From NCBI GenBank assembly GCA_018262975.1, contig JADFDG010000004.1:1-45211 (forward strand): a stretch of DNA of 45,211 nt, given 5' to 3'. The stretch comes from Gammaproteobacteria bacterium. GTDB lineage: Bacteria; Pseudomonadota; Gammaproteobacteria; Pseudomonadales; JADFDG01. The notes beneath the pieces were generated by a model. The model was given only the letters and a program-made list of their open reading frames with translations, was not told where the DNA came from and made no database searches. Numbering within the stretch: position 1 is the stretch's first letter; every line of letters begins with the position of its first letter. Of this stretch, positions 36,513 to 45,131 are shown piece by piece. Both the position numbers and the translations under genes were made by a program.

Positions 36513-37334
36513 TCAACGCCGCTGGTAGAGCTCCGCCACCTGCTGGTTCAGGCGATCGATGGTGCTGTTCACCTGGCGGCGGAAGGCATCGGTGGAGCCG
36601 ACCGCCTGTTCGGCCGCTTTCAGGCGACGTTCGTGCTCATCCTGCATCTCGCGCAGCGAGGCACCGAGTACCGACACCTCGGAACGCAACTGGGCCAGCT
36701 CGCCGGAGCGCTCCAGACGCGCCAGGCCGTCGGCCTGGGCCTTCTGCCGGGCGGCCAGCTGGTCGACCGAGTCAGCCAGCGTGCGCAACCGGCCGTCGAG
36801 CTGGCTGTCGGACTGCGCCGACGACTGCGCCAGCTTGCGCAGGTCGGCAGCAGTGGCCTTGAGGTCTGCGTCCACCGCTGCGCGCGCCTTGTTCTCCTGG
36901 TCCAGGCGCGTCGAGAGACGGGCGATGTTGGCATCGATGCGCGCGATGTCCCGGGCCACGAGGTTGAGCGATTTCTGCGTCTCGCTGTCCGCGCTGCGCA
37001 GGGTCGTGCTGGTGCTGGCCACCTGCGTTTCCAGCGACGCCACGGATTCGCGCGCGCGCTGTTCGAGGGCCGCCAGCGAGGCGGCCAGCTGGCGTTGCTG
37101 CACGACCAGGAAGACCACCGTGCCGAGCAGCAGTACGACCAGCGCACAGAGTACCACCAGCGGAGATGACAGCCCGGAGAGCTGCATCCGGCCTGCGCTG
37201 CCCGGCCGGGAGTGACTTCGCGGCGCCGCCGGCGCCGGCCCGCCGCCAACCGGCACACCGTCACTGGCGGTCGTATCGAGCGCCGACAAGTCGCCCAGCG
37301 CGACCTCGCGGCGCGTGATATCCGACGAAGACAT
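36513..37334 (-). CDS. Membrane-anchored coiled-coil protein (unrecognised)
   Basis: A 273-aa protein of unknown family. A Pro/Gly-rich N-terminus (about 22-50) leads to one membrane helix (about 58-78, LVVLCALVVLLLGTVVFLVV) and a long coiled coil to the end (about 80-270), rich in Ala, Leu, Arg and Ser. It shares the N-tail + one helix + periplasmic coil layout of the gene downstream. Its ATG directly abuts the TGA of the preceding gene (TGA|ATG, no gap), so translation is coupled. No enzymatic motif is visible. Confidence 0.72.
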   Translation of the reverse strand: MSSSDITRREVALGDLSALDTTASDGVPVGGGPAPAAPRSHSRPGSAGRMQLSGLSSPLVVLCALVVLLLGTVVFLVVQQRQLAASLAALEQRARESVASLETQVASTSTTLRSADSETQKSLNLVARDIARIDANIARLSTRLDQENKARAAVDADLKATAADLRKLAQSSAQSDSQLDGRLRTLADSVDQLAARQKAQADGLARLERSGELAQLRSEVSVLGASLREMQDEHERRLKAAEQAVGSTDAFRRQVNSTIDRLNQQVAELYQRR

Positions 37335-38018
37335 TCAGTGCTTTCCGGCAGGCTGGCCGGACTTTGCGGTCGGCCGGGCAGTCTGCGCGGCGGGCGCAAC
37401 AGTGGCGGCAGGTTTCGCAGGCTTCTTCGCGGCCTTGGCCGCCTTCGCCGCCGCAGCAACCTGCGCGGAATGGTCGAAAACGGCATTGGTACCAACCTTG
37501 TACACGGGCGTACCCAGTTCAAGCTTGCCACTGGCGCGCGTGTAGGGGATGAGCACCATGCGCGGCGCGCCGCGGCGGTGATCGACCTCGGCCCGGATCA
37601 TGCTCACGCGGGTGGCCCCGTCGGTCGTCGGAACACTGGTCGGCGCGACCGTCACCGCCGCCACGACCTGCGGGCGGGAAGCGGCCTCGGCGCGCAGGGT
37701 CAGGAAGATCTGCCGGAAGATTTCCAGCGCCGGCGGCGGATTTGGCTTGTTCCAGCTCAACATCTGCAGCGTGCCATCCTCATTCTGGATGACGCCGTAC
37801 GGCGTGAATTCTTCCCCGGTCTGCAGCGGACCAGCAGCCCCCTGGACCGCCTGTTCGACCAACTTGTTCATCTCGGCCAGTACCGCGTCGGGCACCTCGA
37901 GGGCCTCGATTTCCTTCGGATCCAACGCCCCGGCCGCGGCCGGGGCGGGGTTGGCTGCCATGACCTCGGGCGAACCCAGTGCAAGGAGCAGGGCAAACGT
38001 CAGCAGGGGCTTTTTCAT
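37335..38018 (-). CDS. Secreted protein with Ala/Lys/Pro tail (unrecognised)
   Basis: A 227-aa protein. A Sec signal peptide (about 1-21, ending VMA) is followed by a folded region (about 30-185) with no motif I recognise and a C-terminal tail (about 190-227) of AAKAAKAAKKPAKPAAT type, like histone H1 or envelope-anchoring tails. It is the first gene of a tight minus-strand group; its stop abuts the start of the next gene. The tail could bind peptidoglycan, nucleic acid or acidic polymer, but this is inference. The ATG at 38018 starts MKKPLLTFALLLALG. Confidence 0.72.
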   Translation of the reverse strand: MKKPLLTFALLLALGSPEVMAANPAPAAAGALDPKEIEALEVPDAVLAEMNKLVEQAVQGAAGPLQTGEEFTPYGVIQNEDGTLQMLSWNKPNPPPALEIFRQIFLTLRAEAASRPQVVAAVTVAPTSVPTTDGATRVSMIRAEVDHRRGAPRMVLIPYTRASGKLELGTPVYKVGTNAVFDHSAQVAAAAKAAKAAKKPAKPAATVAPAAQTARPTAKSGQPAGKH

Positions 38019-38184
38019 GTCTTTTCGTCGCGCAGAACCGGGAGTCGGCAGACCTTAGCAGAGCGGTCGCGGCCCGGACCATAGCGCCCATGTAACCGGC
38101 AGGACCATGCCGCCACCGCGCCAACGGGTTAGAATCGCCGCCCGCTCAAGCCCACAGACCCCCGCCTCCCGGAGGAGTTCCGCC

Positions 38185-39366
38185 ATGTCCAACGACGCCA
38201 TCGTCATCGTCAACGGTGCCCGCACGCCCATGGGCGGCATGCAGGGCAGCCTCGCCAGCGTCACCGCCCCCGAGCTCGGCGCCACCGCCATCCGCGCCGC
38301 CGTGGACCGCGCCGGCATCGCCCTGTCGGACGTGCAGGAAGTGATCATGGGCTGCGTGCTGCCGGGCGGCCTCAAGCAGGGCCCCGCCCGCCAGGCCGCT
38401 CGCCAGGCCGGCATCCCCGACGCCGCCGGCGCCACCACCATCAACAAACTGTGCGGCTCCGGCATGAAGGCCGTGATGTTCGCGCACGACGTGCTCAAGG
38501 CCGGCACCAACGACATCATGGTCGCCGGCGGCATGGAGAGCATGACCAACGCCCCGTACGTGCTGACCAAGGCACGCGGCGGCTACCGCCTGGGCCACGG
38601 CGAACTGAAGGACCACATGTTCCTCGATGGCCTCGAGGATGCCGAGACCGGCCGCCTGATGGGCTCGTTCGCGCAGGATCTCGCCGACAAGGAAGGCATC
38701 AGCCGCGAGGACATGGACGCGTTCGCCATCGAGTCGCTGCGCCGCGCGCAGGTCGCCATCAAGGACGGCTCCTTCAGGGGCGAGATCGTGCCGGTGAAAG
38801 TGCAATCGAAGGCCGGCGAGACGCTGGTGTCCGACGACGAGCAACCGCTCACCGCCAAGCCGGAAAAAATTCCCACGCTGAAAGCCGCGTTCAAGAAAGA
38901 CGGCACCATCACCGCCGCCAACTCGTCGTCGATTTCCGACGGCGCCTCGGCGATCGTCCTCACGCGCGAATCGGTGGCGAAGGCCCGCGGCCTGAAGCCG
39001 CAGGCGCGCATCGTCGCCACCGCGACGCACTCGCGCCACCCGTCGGAGTTCACCATCGCGCCACTGTGGGCGGTGGAGGCCGTGCTGAAGAAGGCCGGCT
39101 GGAACGTCGGCGACGTCGACCTGTTCGAGATCAACGAAGCCTTCGCGATGGTCACCATGCTGCCGATGCGCAAGCTGGGCATCCCGCACGACAAGGTGAA
39201 CGTCCACGGCGGCGCCTGCGCGCTGGGCCACCCGATCGGCTCGTCGGGCTCGCGCATCATCATCACGCTGATCCACGCCCTGCAGAAGTACGGCAAGAAG
39301 AAAGGCGTGGCCGCGCTGTGCATCGGCGGCGGCGAGGCCACCGCAGTGGCCATCGAATTGCTGTAA
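38185..39366 (+). CDS. Acetyl-CoA C-acetyltransferase (thiolase)
   Basis: A 393-aa thiolase of the AtoB/PhaA type. C90 in KLCGSGMK is the nucleophile; FEINEAFAM, HGGACALGHPIGSSGSR and CIGGGEATA hold the remaining catalytic residues. It condenses or cleaves acetoacetyl-CoA in the cytoplasm. ATG 38185 has GGAGGAG at the right spacing. A -10-like TAGAAT lies at 38130-38135. It is monocistronic, with a strong terminator shared with the convergent START-domain gene, and divergent from the coiled-coil operon. It is distinct from the other thiolase at 3.1 kb, whose C-terminal active-site block differs. Confidence 0.94.
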   Translation: MSNDAIVIVNGARTPMGGMQGSLASVTAPELGATAIRAAVDRAGIALSDVQEVIMGCVLPGGLKQGPARQAARQAGIPDAAGATTINKLCGSGMKAVMFAHDVLKAGTNDIMVAGGMESMTNAPYVLTKARGGYRLGHGELKDHMFLDGLEDAETGRLMGSFAQDLADKEGISREDMDAFAIESLRRAQVAIKDGSFRGEIVPVKVQSKAGETLVSDDEQPLTAKPEKIPTLKAAFKKDGTITAANSSSISDGASAIVLTRESVAKARGLKPQARIVATATHSRHPSEFTIAPLWAVEAVLKKAGWNVGDVDLFEINEAFAMVTMLPMRKLGIPHDKVNVHGGACALGHPIGSSGSRIIITLIHALQKYGKKKGVAALCIGGGEATAVAIELL

Positions 39367-39384
39367 CCCGCCGCCAGGCGCAAG

Positions 39385-39422
39385 AAAAAGCCCCGCGCAG
39401 GCGATCCTGCGCGGGGCTTTTT
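39385..39422. terminator. Bidirectional rho-independent terminator
   Basis: Perfect 17-base arms AAAAAGCCCCGCGCAGG and CCTGCGCGGGGCTTTTT around CGAT. With A-run and T-run on either side it can stop transcription of both the thiolase and the convergent START gene. It is the best intrinsic terminator in the window. Confidence 0.95.
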
Positions 39423-39439
39423 CGTTTCCGCCGGCCGGC

Positions 39440-40102
39440 CTACCAGGGATAGGTCAGGAAGGTGCCCTTGAACGAGGCGTACTTCTGCTCGGTAACGATG
39501 CGACGCAACTTCAGCAGCGTGAAATAGGGCGTGTCCTTCAACACGATGTTGGCGGCCCACGCCGGCACGTTGCCACCCGGATCCAGCACGATCTGGTAAG
39601 TAACCTCGACTTCCCTGGTCTGCGGCTGGAACTGGAACTCCAGCAACCCGTTCAACTGGGGAATCCGCAGGTAGTCGGGGTTCAAGGGTGCGCGCGGATC
39701 ATTGAACGCATGGATCTTCAGCGCGTAAGCGCTGACCTGCTCCACCACCATATGCGCCACGACATCCCGGTCCGAGAGCGGCCACGGCAACTCGGTGGTG
39801 AAACGCAAGGTCCGGTCCAGATAGTCACGACGGGACAGCTCGGTGCCGCTGGAAATGAAATGCATCCAGCGGGGGATGGCTGCGTAGTCGTTCATCAGCG
39901 CCTCGAAAGAGGCGGGGTTGTCGATGGAAAAACGCGTGACACCGCGAAAAGTCTTGATGCGGGCATCGGCATCGTCCTGGCGATAGACCTTGATGCCGTT
40001 CTTGTCGCTCACCAGTTGCCAGGCGCCGGCAGCGGCATGCAACGCCGGTGACGCCAGCACGGCCATGCACAGTCCCAGCAACAACCTCCATCGACGCATC
40101 AT
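39440..40102 (-). CDS. START-domain protein (secreted)
   Basis: A 220-aa protein with a Sec-type signal (about 1-23, ending LHA) followed by a START/SRPBCC-fold domain (about 28-215; GIKVYRQDDADARIKTFRG, WMHFISSGTELSRRD, LPWPLSDRDVVAHM). START domains hold a lipid or sterol in a deep pocket, so a periplasmic lipid-binding role is plausible. Close relatives are annotated only as 'START domain-containing'. The first ATG of MMRR (40102) has GGAGG 8 bases upstream. It shares a terminator with the thiolase. Confidence 0.85.
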   Translation of the reverse strand: MMRRWRLLLGLCMAVLASPALHAAAGAWQLVSDKNGIKVYRQDDADARIKTFRGVTRFSIDNPASFEALMNDYAAIPRWMHFISSGTELSRRDYLDRTLRFTTELPWPLSDRDVVAHMVVEQVSAYALKIHAFNDPRAPLNPDYLRIPQLNGLLEFQFQPQTREVEVTYQIVLDPGGNVPAWAANIVLKDTPYFTLLKLRRIVTEQKYASFKGTFLTYPW

Positions 40103-40170
40103 GCGGCATTCCTCCATGAGAAGCGCGCAGGATACACCCGGCGCCGGCTGTGCAACATACCCTGTGCGGC

Positions 40171-41055
40171 TCACACCAGCGGGAGGCCACGGGCGATGCG
40201 CCCGCGCAGGTCGTCCATCAGTTGCAGGTAGGTGCGCTGGCGCACCGTGCGCGGCAAGCGGCGATTGACGGCCGCGATGACCGCCATCAGTCGCTGGAAA
40301 CGATGCTCCTGCGCCTCGCTCCACTCGAACTGCATGACCTCGCGCACGCGCGGTGGCAGCAGACCGATGGTGATGAAGCGGTTCAGCGGGCCGATGAGGC
40401 GGCTCTGCCAGGGCTTGAGGAATTTCGCCTCCGCCAGTTGCGTGAGATGGTCACGCAGCGGCTCGTCCACCGCCAGTTTCGCCAGGCCGTCTTCCCAGTA
40501 GGCGCGGAACGCCTCCGGGTTCTTCGGCCACATGCCGGGGCGCACCTGAAGGGTGGTACCCAACGGCTCGGCCAGGCGGTAGAACTCGGCGGCCTTCTCC
40601 GCACTCATCGGTCCGTACAGGCGCTCGTTCATGTCGGCGAAGCCGAAGTACAGGCAGGCGGCGACCCACAACTGCAGTTCCGGATCGAAGGCGTTGTACT
40701 GCACGGCACTGCCCTCTGCCGAGCGCACCTGCGCGTGCGACGTGTTGGCAGCGCGCCGGTAGGCAAGCTTCTCCTCGGTGGTTCCCAGCATGGCCACGGC
40801 CAGGTAGGTCAGCGTGGTCTTGGCGCGCTTGGCCGGGCGCTTGAAGATGTTGCCACTGTCGACCTTGCTCTCCATCACGCCGTAGCCCACCGGCATGCGC
40901 GCCAGCTGCATGATGGAATTGGCCGTTCCGCCGAGCAGGGCAATGCTGTCGAGGATGCCTGGAAAACGGGCATCCCACTCGGCGGCACTCAGCGGCTCCG
41001 GCCACTGCGTTTGCGGGGGATTGCTGCGAAGCAGTTCTGCTGCCGGTGCATTCAT
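40171..41055 (-). CDS. DUF2236 (MpaB-like) oxygenase family protein
   Basis: A 294-aa protein that I assign to the DUF2236/MpaB family, which includes latex-clearing and mycophenolic-acid-pathway haem oxygenases. The core is GGTANSIMQLARMPVGYGV, DPELQLWVAACLYFGF and LRDHLTQ..., with the His in NTSHAQV (about residue 107) a candidate haem ligand and R/H pairs typical of the family. The substrate is unknown. ATG 41055 follows GGAG at about 10 bases. It is divergent from the acyl-CoA ligase, so the operator at 41219 could control both. The START gene lies downstream on the same strand, 68 bases away, probably the same transcript. Confidence 0.75.
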   Translation of the reverse strand: MNAPAAELLRSNPPQTQWPEPLSAAEWDARFPGILDSIALLGGTANSIMQLARMPVGYGVMESKVDSGNIFKRPAKRAKTTLTYLAVAMLGTTEEKLAYRRAANTSHAQVRSAEGSAVQYNAFDPELQLWVAACLYFGFADMNERLYGPMSAEKAAEFYRLAEPLGTTLQVRPGMWPKNPEAFRAYWEDGLAKLAVDEPLRDHLTQLAEAKFLKPWQSRLIGPLNRFITIGLLPPRVREVMQFEWSEAQEHRFQRLMAVIAAVNRRLPRTVRQRTYLQLMDDLRGRIARGLPLV

Positions 41056-41216
41056 GTAGCGCGGACTCCGTCGATGCCATGGCACCGGCACGGGCCCCTG
41101 CCCGCCCCGGCGCATCAAGCGGCAACCTTGCCGCCCCGGCCGGCACCCGCCAATGGCCGGTCAGGTCAGCGCGATTGTCCTGATGTGACAGCCGGGGCAC
41201 GCGCCGGCGGCTTGCC

Positions 41217-41246
41217 TTGTGACCATTTGGTCACCCCCCGTAGAAT
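41217..41246 (+). promoter_or_regulatory. Acyl-CoA ligase promoter with overlapping palindromic operator
   Basis: TTGTGA (41217-41222) and TAGAAT (41241-41246) are spaced by 18 bases. GTGACCATTTGGTCAC, a perfect palindrome of 7-bp arms around TT, covers 41219-41234 and so occupies the -35 and the spacer. That is a classic repressor position. The same operator recurs upstream of fabY. Confidence 0.7.
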
Positions 41247-41289
41247 GGCCGGCCCCCTTTTCAAGCCTGTTGGTCAAACGGAGGATCGC

Positions 41290-43008
41290 ATGACGGCACC
41301 GGAGCAGATTGTCGCGGAGCGCCCCTGGCACAAGGTCTATCGTGAACTCGGCGTGACCGCCGCCGCGCCGAAGATCGCCGAGCGCAGCCTCGCCGACTAC
41401 GTCGAGGAGAACGTCAAGGCCGGCGCCAACCGCGTCGCGCTCGTCTATACCGACAAGGGCGTGGAAATCACCTGGGCGCAACTCGACGCCTGGGCCAACC
41501 GCTTCGCCAACCTGCTGCGCTCGCTGGGCATGCAGAAAGGCGACGTGATGGGCATCCACCTGCCCAACACGCCGCAGTACGTCGTCGCGCTGATCGGCGC
41601 GTCCAAGGCCGGCGTGGCGGTATCGGGGGTGTCGCCGCTGATGACGCCACCGGAAATCACCCACCAGGTGAACGACGCGCGCATCAAGCTGCTGCTGACG
41701 CTCGACGCGCTGTACAACAATGCCGTGGCGCCGGTGGGCAAGGACACACCCACGCTCAAGCACGTGCTGGTCTCCGGCCCCATCGACTTCCTGCCGGGCT
41801 GGAAGAAATGGCTGGCATACACGCTGAAGAAAGTACCGAAGATCGACCTGAAGCCGATGCAGGACACCCGCGTCCAGGATTTCTGGAGCGCCATCACCGG
41901 CGCGCCGGCCAGCCGCGTCTACACGCAACTGAACTTCGACGACACGATCTACATCCAGTACACCGGCGGCACCACCGGCAAGCCCAAGGGCGCCGAACTG
42001 ACGCTGCGCAGCATGTTCTCCAACGCCCGCCAGGGCGAGGCGTTCAGCCCGTACGACCCGGGCAATGACACCATTGCCGCTGCCTTCCCGTTCTTCCACA
42101 TGGCCGGCCTGTCGCTGGTGCTGGTGGCGCTGCAGAATGCCGCGAAGTTCCTGGTCGTTCCGGACCCGCGCAACGTGCAGATGTTCTGCGCCATGATGAA
42201 GCAGCACCCGCCGACGGTGCTGGCCAACGTGCCGACGCTTTACATGATGCTCACCGACGCGCCGGAATTCCGCGGCATCGACTTCTCGAAGCTGCGCGTG
42301 GCGCTGTCCGGTGCTGCACCGTTCCCGGTGGAGGCTATCAAGAAGCTGGAAGCCATCATCGGCGAGAAGAAACTGTGCGAGGTGTACGGCATGACTGAGT
42401 CGTCGCCGCTGCTCACCTCCAACCCGGCAGTCCGCCCGAAGACCGGCTCGGTGGGCATCCCGGTGGTCGGCACCGACATCCGCATCGTCGACGTGGAGAC
42501 CGGCACGAAGGAAATGCCGATCGGCGAGCCTGGCGAGATCATCGCGCGCGGCCCGCAGATCATGAAGGGGTACCTGAACCTGCCGGAAGCCTCCGCCAAG
42601 ACGCTGCGCGAGTTCGACGGTCATGTGTATCTCTACACCGGCGACGTGGCGTCGATGGACGACGAGGGCTACATCACCATCTGCGACCGCAGCAAGGACA
42701 TGCTGATCGTCGGTGGCTACAAGGTGTTCTCGGTGGAAGTCGAGGGCAAGCTGAAGGAACTGCCGTTCATCGAGCTGTCGGCGATCATCGGCGAGCCGGA
42801 CGCCCAGCGCCCGGGCAACGAGATCGTCACCCTGCACGTGCAGCTGACCGCCGAGGGCAAGGGCCGCGACCGCAAGGACGTGGAAGCACAGATCCTCAAG
42901 TTCTGCCGCGACAACATGGCACCGTACAAGGTGCCCAAGAAGATCTACTTCCACGACGCGCTGCCGCTCACCGCGGTCGGCAAGCTCGACAAGAAGGCGC
43001 TGCGCTGA
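41290..43008 (+). CDS. Long-chain acyl-CoA ligase (FadD-like)
   Basis: A 572-aa AMP-forming ligase that activates fatty acids to acyl-CoA with ATP. YTGGTTGKPKGAELT (224-238) is the P-loop; YGMTES and YTGDVASMDDEGYITICDR (about 435-455) are the adenylation motifs, and K in PLTAVGKLDKKALR at the end is the catalytic Lys. I assign it to FadD-type, medium- to long-chain specificity, but chain length is not readable. ATG 41290 follows GGAGGA. Its promoter holds the palindromic operator. A repeat triplet follows its stop, then fabY on the same strand with its own operator. Confidence 0.92.
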   Translation: MTAPEQIVAERPWHKVYRELGVTAAAPKIAERSLADYVEENVKAGANRVALVYTDKGVEITWAQLDAWANRFANLLRSLGMQKGDVMGIHLPNTPQYVVALIGASKAGVAVSGVSPLMTPPEITHQVNDARIKLLLTLDALYNNAVAPVGKDTPTLKHVLVSGPIDFLPGWKKWLAYTLKKVPKIDLKPMQDTRVQDFWSAITGAPASRVYTQLNFDDTIYIQYTGGTTGKPKGAELTLRSMFSNARQGEAFSPYDPGNDTIAAAFPFFHMAGLSLVLVALQNAAKFLVVPDPRNVQMFCAMMKQHPPTVLANVPTLYMMLTDAPEFRGIDFSKLRVALSGAAPFPVEAIKKLEAIIGEKKLCEVYGMTESSPLLTSNPAVRPKTGSVGIPVVGTDIRIVDVETGTKEMPIGEPGEIIARGPQIMKGYLNLPEASAKTLREFDGHVYLYTGDVASMDDEGYITICDRSKDMLIVGGYKVFSVEVEGKLKELPFIELSAIIGEPDAQRPGNEIVTLHVQLTAEGKGRDRKDVEAQILKFCRDNMAPYKVPKKIYFHDALPLTAVGKLDKKALR

Positions 43009-43027
43009 CCGCGACGCCCCGCCCTTC

Positions 43028-43123
43028 GTAGAGAGGGGGCCATGCCCCCGATGCTCCTGCTCTTCGTAGAGAGGGGGCCGTGCCCCCGAGGTTCCAGGAT
43101 CGGGGGCATGGCCCCCTCTCTAC
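43028..43123. repeat. REP-like triplet, locus 9
   Basis: Direct units at 43028-43051 and 43066-43089 (one change, CCGTGCC, in the second) and an inverse unit at 43100-43123. Both direct units are preceded by CTTC, the same flank as at loci 2 and 8. It lies between the ligase and fabY genes, 64 bases before the fabY operator. Confidence 0.9.
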
Positions 43124-43170
43124 AAAACAAGTTGTTGCAGTTTGCGGCCAGCCACCGGCCCGGCCGCCTC

Positions 43171-43202
43171 TACAATCGGCGACTTCGTGACCAGATGGTC
43201 AC
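43171..43202 (+). promoter_or_regulatory. fabY promoter region: -10 box and palindromic operator
   Basis: TACAAT (43171-43176) is a good -10; GTGACCAGATGGTCAC (43187-43202) is a perfect palindrome with 7-bp arms around GA and lies 10 bases downstream, over the likely transcription start. It differs from the ligase operator in only two central bases. No -35 is clear at normal spacing. Confidence 0.65.
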
Positions 43203-43235
43203 ATCACCTGTCACCTTTTCAGGTAACCCAGCGTC

Positions 43236-45131
43236 GTGCAAAGGCTCCCCGTCATCGTCGGCTTCGGTGGCATCAATGCCGCCGGGCGCAGCTCCTTCCA
43301 TCACGCCTACCGCCGCATGGTGCTGGACGCCCTGCCGCAAGCCGATCGCCTGGCCACCCTGCTGGGGCTGGCCACGCTCACCGGCCGCCTGCGCCACGGC
43401 GACGGTCGCTTCCTGAATGCCAACGGCCACACAGTCGATCCGGCCGCCATCGAGCAGTCACTGGGCGCCGCCCTGCGTGACGCCACCGGCGTGCGCCGCA
43501 TCGAGGCCGTGCACTTCGATACCGAGCACATCCCGTACAACCGCCGCGTGGGCCTGAAGGCCGGCAGCGAGCCGATCCGCGTGGTACTGCGCCGGCGCGA
43601 CCTGCCGGAATCGCTGCCCGCCAACTGGACGGTGATCGCCGAGCGCGGCGACGACATCGAGATCGCCATCGCCGAGGGCGTGGAGATCCTGCTGCCGGCC
43701 ACGCGCAAGGCCGGCGTGCGCTCCGCCGGACAATTGCCCGACGGCTTCGACCCGGGCGTGTTCTACGCATCGCACCACCATCCGCGCGCCCTGCAGATGG
43801 CGGTGTTCGCCGCCTCCGACGCACTGTTCTCCTCCGGCCTGGACTGGCAGGCCCTGCGCGACAGCCTGCCGCCGGACCAGGTCGCGGTGTACGCCAGCAA
43901 CGCCATGAGCCAGCTGGACGACTACGGCTTCGGCGGCATGATGAAGGCGGCCAGCAACGGCAAGCGAACGTCGTCCAAGCAATGCCCGCTGGGCTTCGCG
44001 GAGATGCCCGCCGACTTCATCAATGCCTACGTGCTGGGCAACGTCGGAGCCACCGGCGGCATGCTCGGCGCCTGCGCGACCTTCCTGTACAACCTCGAGA
44101 AGGGCATCCGCGACATCCGCGCCGGCAAGCGCCGCGTGGCGTTCATCGGCACCAGCGAGGCGCCGATCATTCCCGAGGTGATCGAGGGCTACCGCGCCAT
44201 GGGCGCGCTCGCCGAGGACGCCGACCTGCTGGCCCTGGACAGCGGCCGCACCGAGGCCGACCACCGCCGCGCGGTGCGTCCGTTCAGCACCAACTGCGGC
44301 TTCACCATGGCGGAGAGCGCGCAGTACCTGGTGCTGATGGACGACGCACTGGCGCTGGAAACCGGCGCGCTCATCCATGGCGCCGCGCCGGAGGTCTACA
44401 TCAACGCCGACGGCTACAAGAAATCGATCTCCGCGCCCGGCGCCGGCAACTACATCACCCTGGCCAAGGCAGCCGCCGCTGCACGCGCGCTGGTGGGCGA
44501 ACAGGCCCTGCGCGAGCGTTCGTTCGTGCACGCACATGGCACCAGCACGCCGCAGAACCGCGTTACCGAGTCGCACGTGCTCAACGAGACGGCGAAGGCC
44601 TTCGGCATCGCGCAGTGGCGCATCGCCGCGATCAAGTGCTATGTCGGCCACTCGCTGGGCTCGGCCGCCGGCGACCAGGTGGCCGCGGCGCTGGGCACCT
44701 GGGCGCACGGCATCGTGCCGGGCATCGCCACCATCGACCACGTCGCCGACGATGTGCACCGCTCAAACCTCGACATCTCGCCGGCACACCTCGACTGTGG
44801 CGCGGACCACATGGCGACGGCACTGGTGAACTCCAAGGGCTTCGGTGGCAACAATGCCACCGGCGTGCTGCTGTCGCCGCGAGAAACGCTGAAGCTGCTG
44901 GGTGCACGCCACGGCGAGCGGGCCCTGACCGACTGGCAACACCGCCGCGAAGCGGTAGCTGGCCGCGCCGCGGCCTACGATGCGGTGGCGACGCGCGGTG
45001 ACTACACACCGCTGTACCGCTTCGGGGAGGGGGTGATCGACGGCCACGACGTGCGCATCACCGACCGCGAGGTTCACCTGCCGGGCTTCGCGCGACCGGT
45101 CAGTCTCGCCGACGACCTGCCGAACGGCTGA
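43236..45131 (+). CDS. fabY: 3-oxoacyl-ACP synthase, FabY type
   Basis: A 631-aa condensing enzyme, the length of Pseudomonas aeruginosa FabY, which starts fatty acid synthesis by condensing acetyl-CoA with malonyl-ACP. The start LPVIVGFGGINAAGRSSFHH is the FabY hallmark. The catalytic triad is C280 (GACATFLYN), H434 (HAHGTSTP) and H472 (KCYVGHS), with K467. The protein is longer than FabB/FabF because of its ~200-residue N-terminal extension. GTG 43236 follows AGGTAA. The palindromic operator at its promoter matches that of the acyl-CoA ligase upstream. Confidence 0.93.
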   Translation: MQRLPVIVGFGGINAAGRSSFHHAYRRMVLDALPQADRLATLLGLATLTGRLRHGDGRFLNANGHTVDPAAIEQSLGAALRDATGVRRIEAVHFDTEHIPYNRRVGLKAGSEPIRVVLRRRDLPESLPANWTVIAERGDDIEIAIAEGVEILLPATRKAGVRSAGQLPDGFDPGVFYASHHHPRALQMAVFAASDALFSSGLDWQALRDSLPPDQVAVYASNAMSQLDDYGFGGMMKAASNGKRTSSKQCPLGFAEMPADFINAYVLGNVGATGGMLGACATFLYNLEKGIRDIRAGKRRVAFIGTSEAPIIPEVIEGYRAMGALAEDADLLALDSGRTEADHRRAVRPFSTNCGFTMAESAQYLVLMDDALALETGALIHGAAPEVYINADGYKKSISAPGAGNYITLAKAAAAARALVGEQALRERSFVHAHGTSTPQNRVTESHVLNETAKAFGIAQWRIAAIKCYVGHSLGSAAGDQVAAALGTWAHGIVPGIATIDHVADDVHRSNLDISPAHLDCGADHMATALVNSKGFGGNNATGVLLSPRETLKLLGARHGERALTDWQHRREAVAGRAAAYDAVATRGDYTPLYRFGEGVIDGHDVRITDREVHLPGFARPVSLADDLPNG

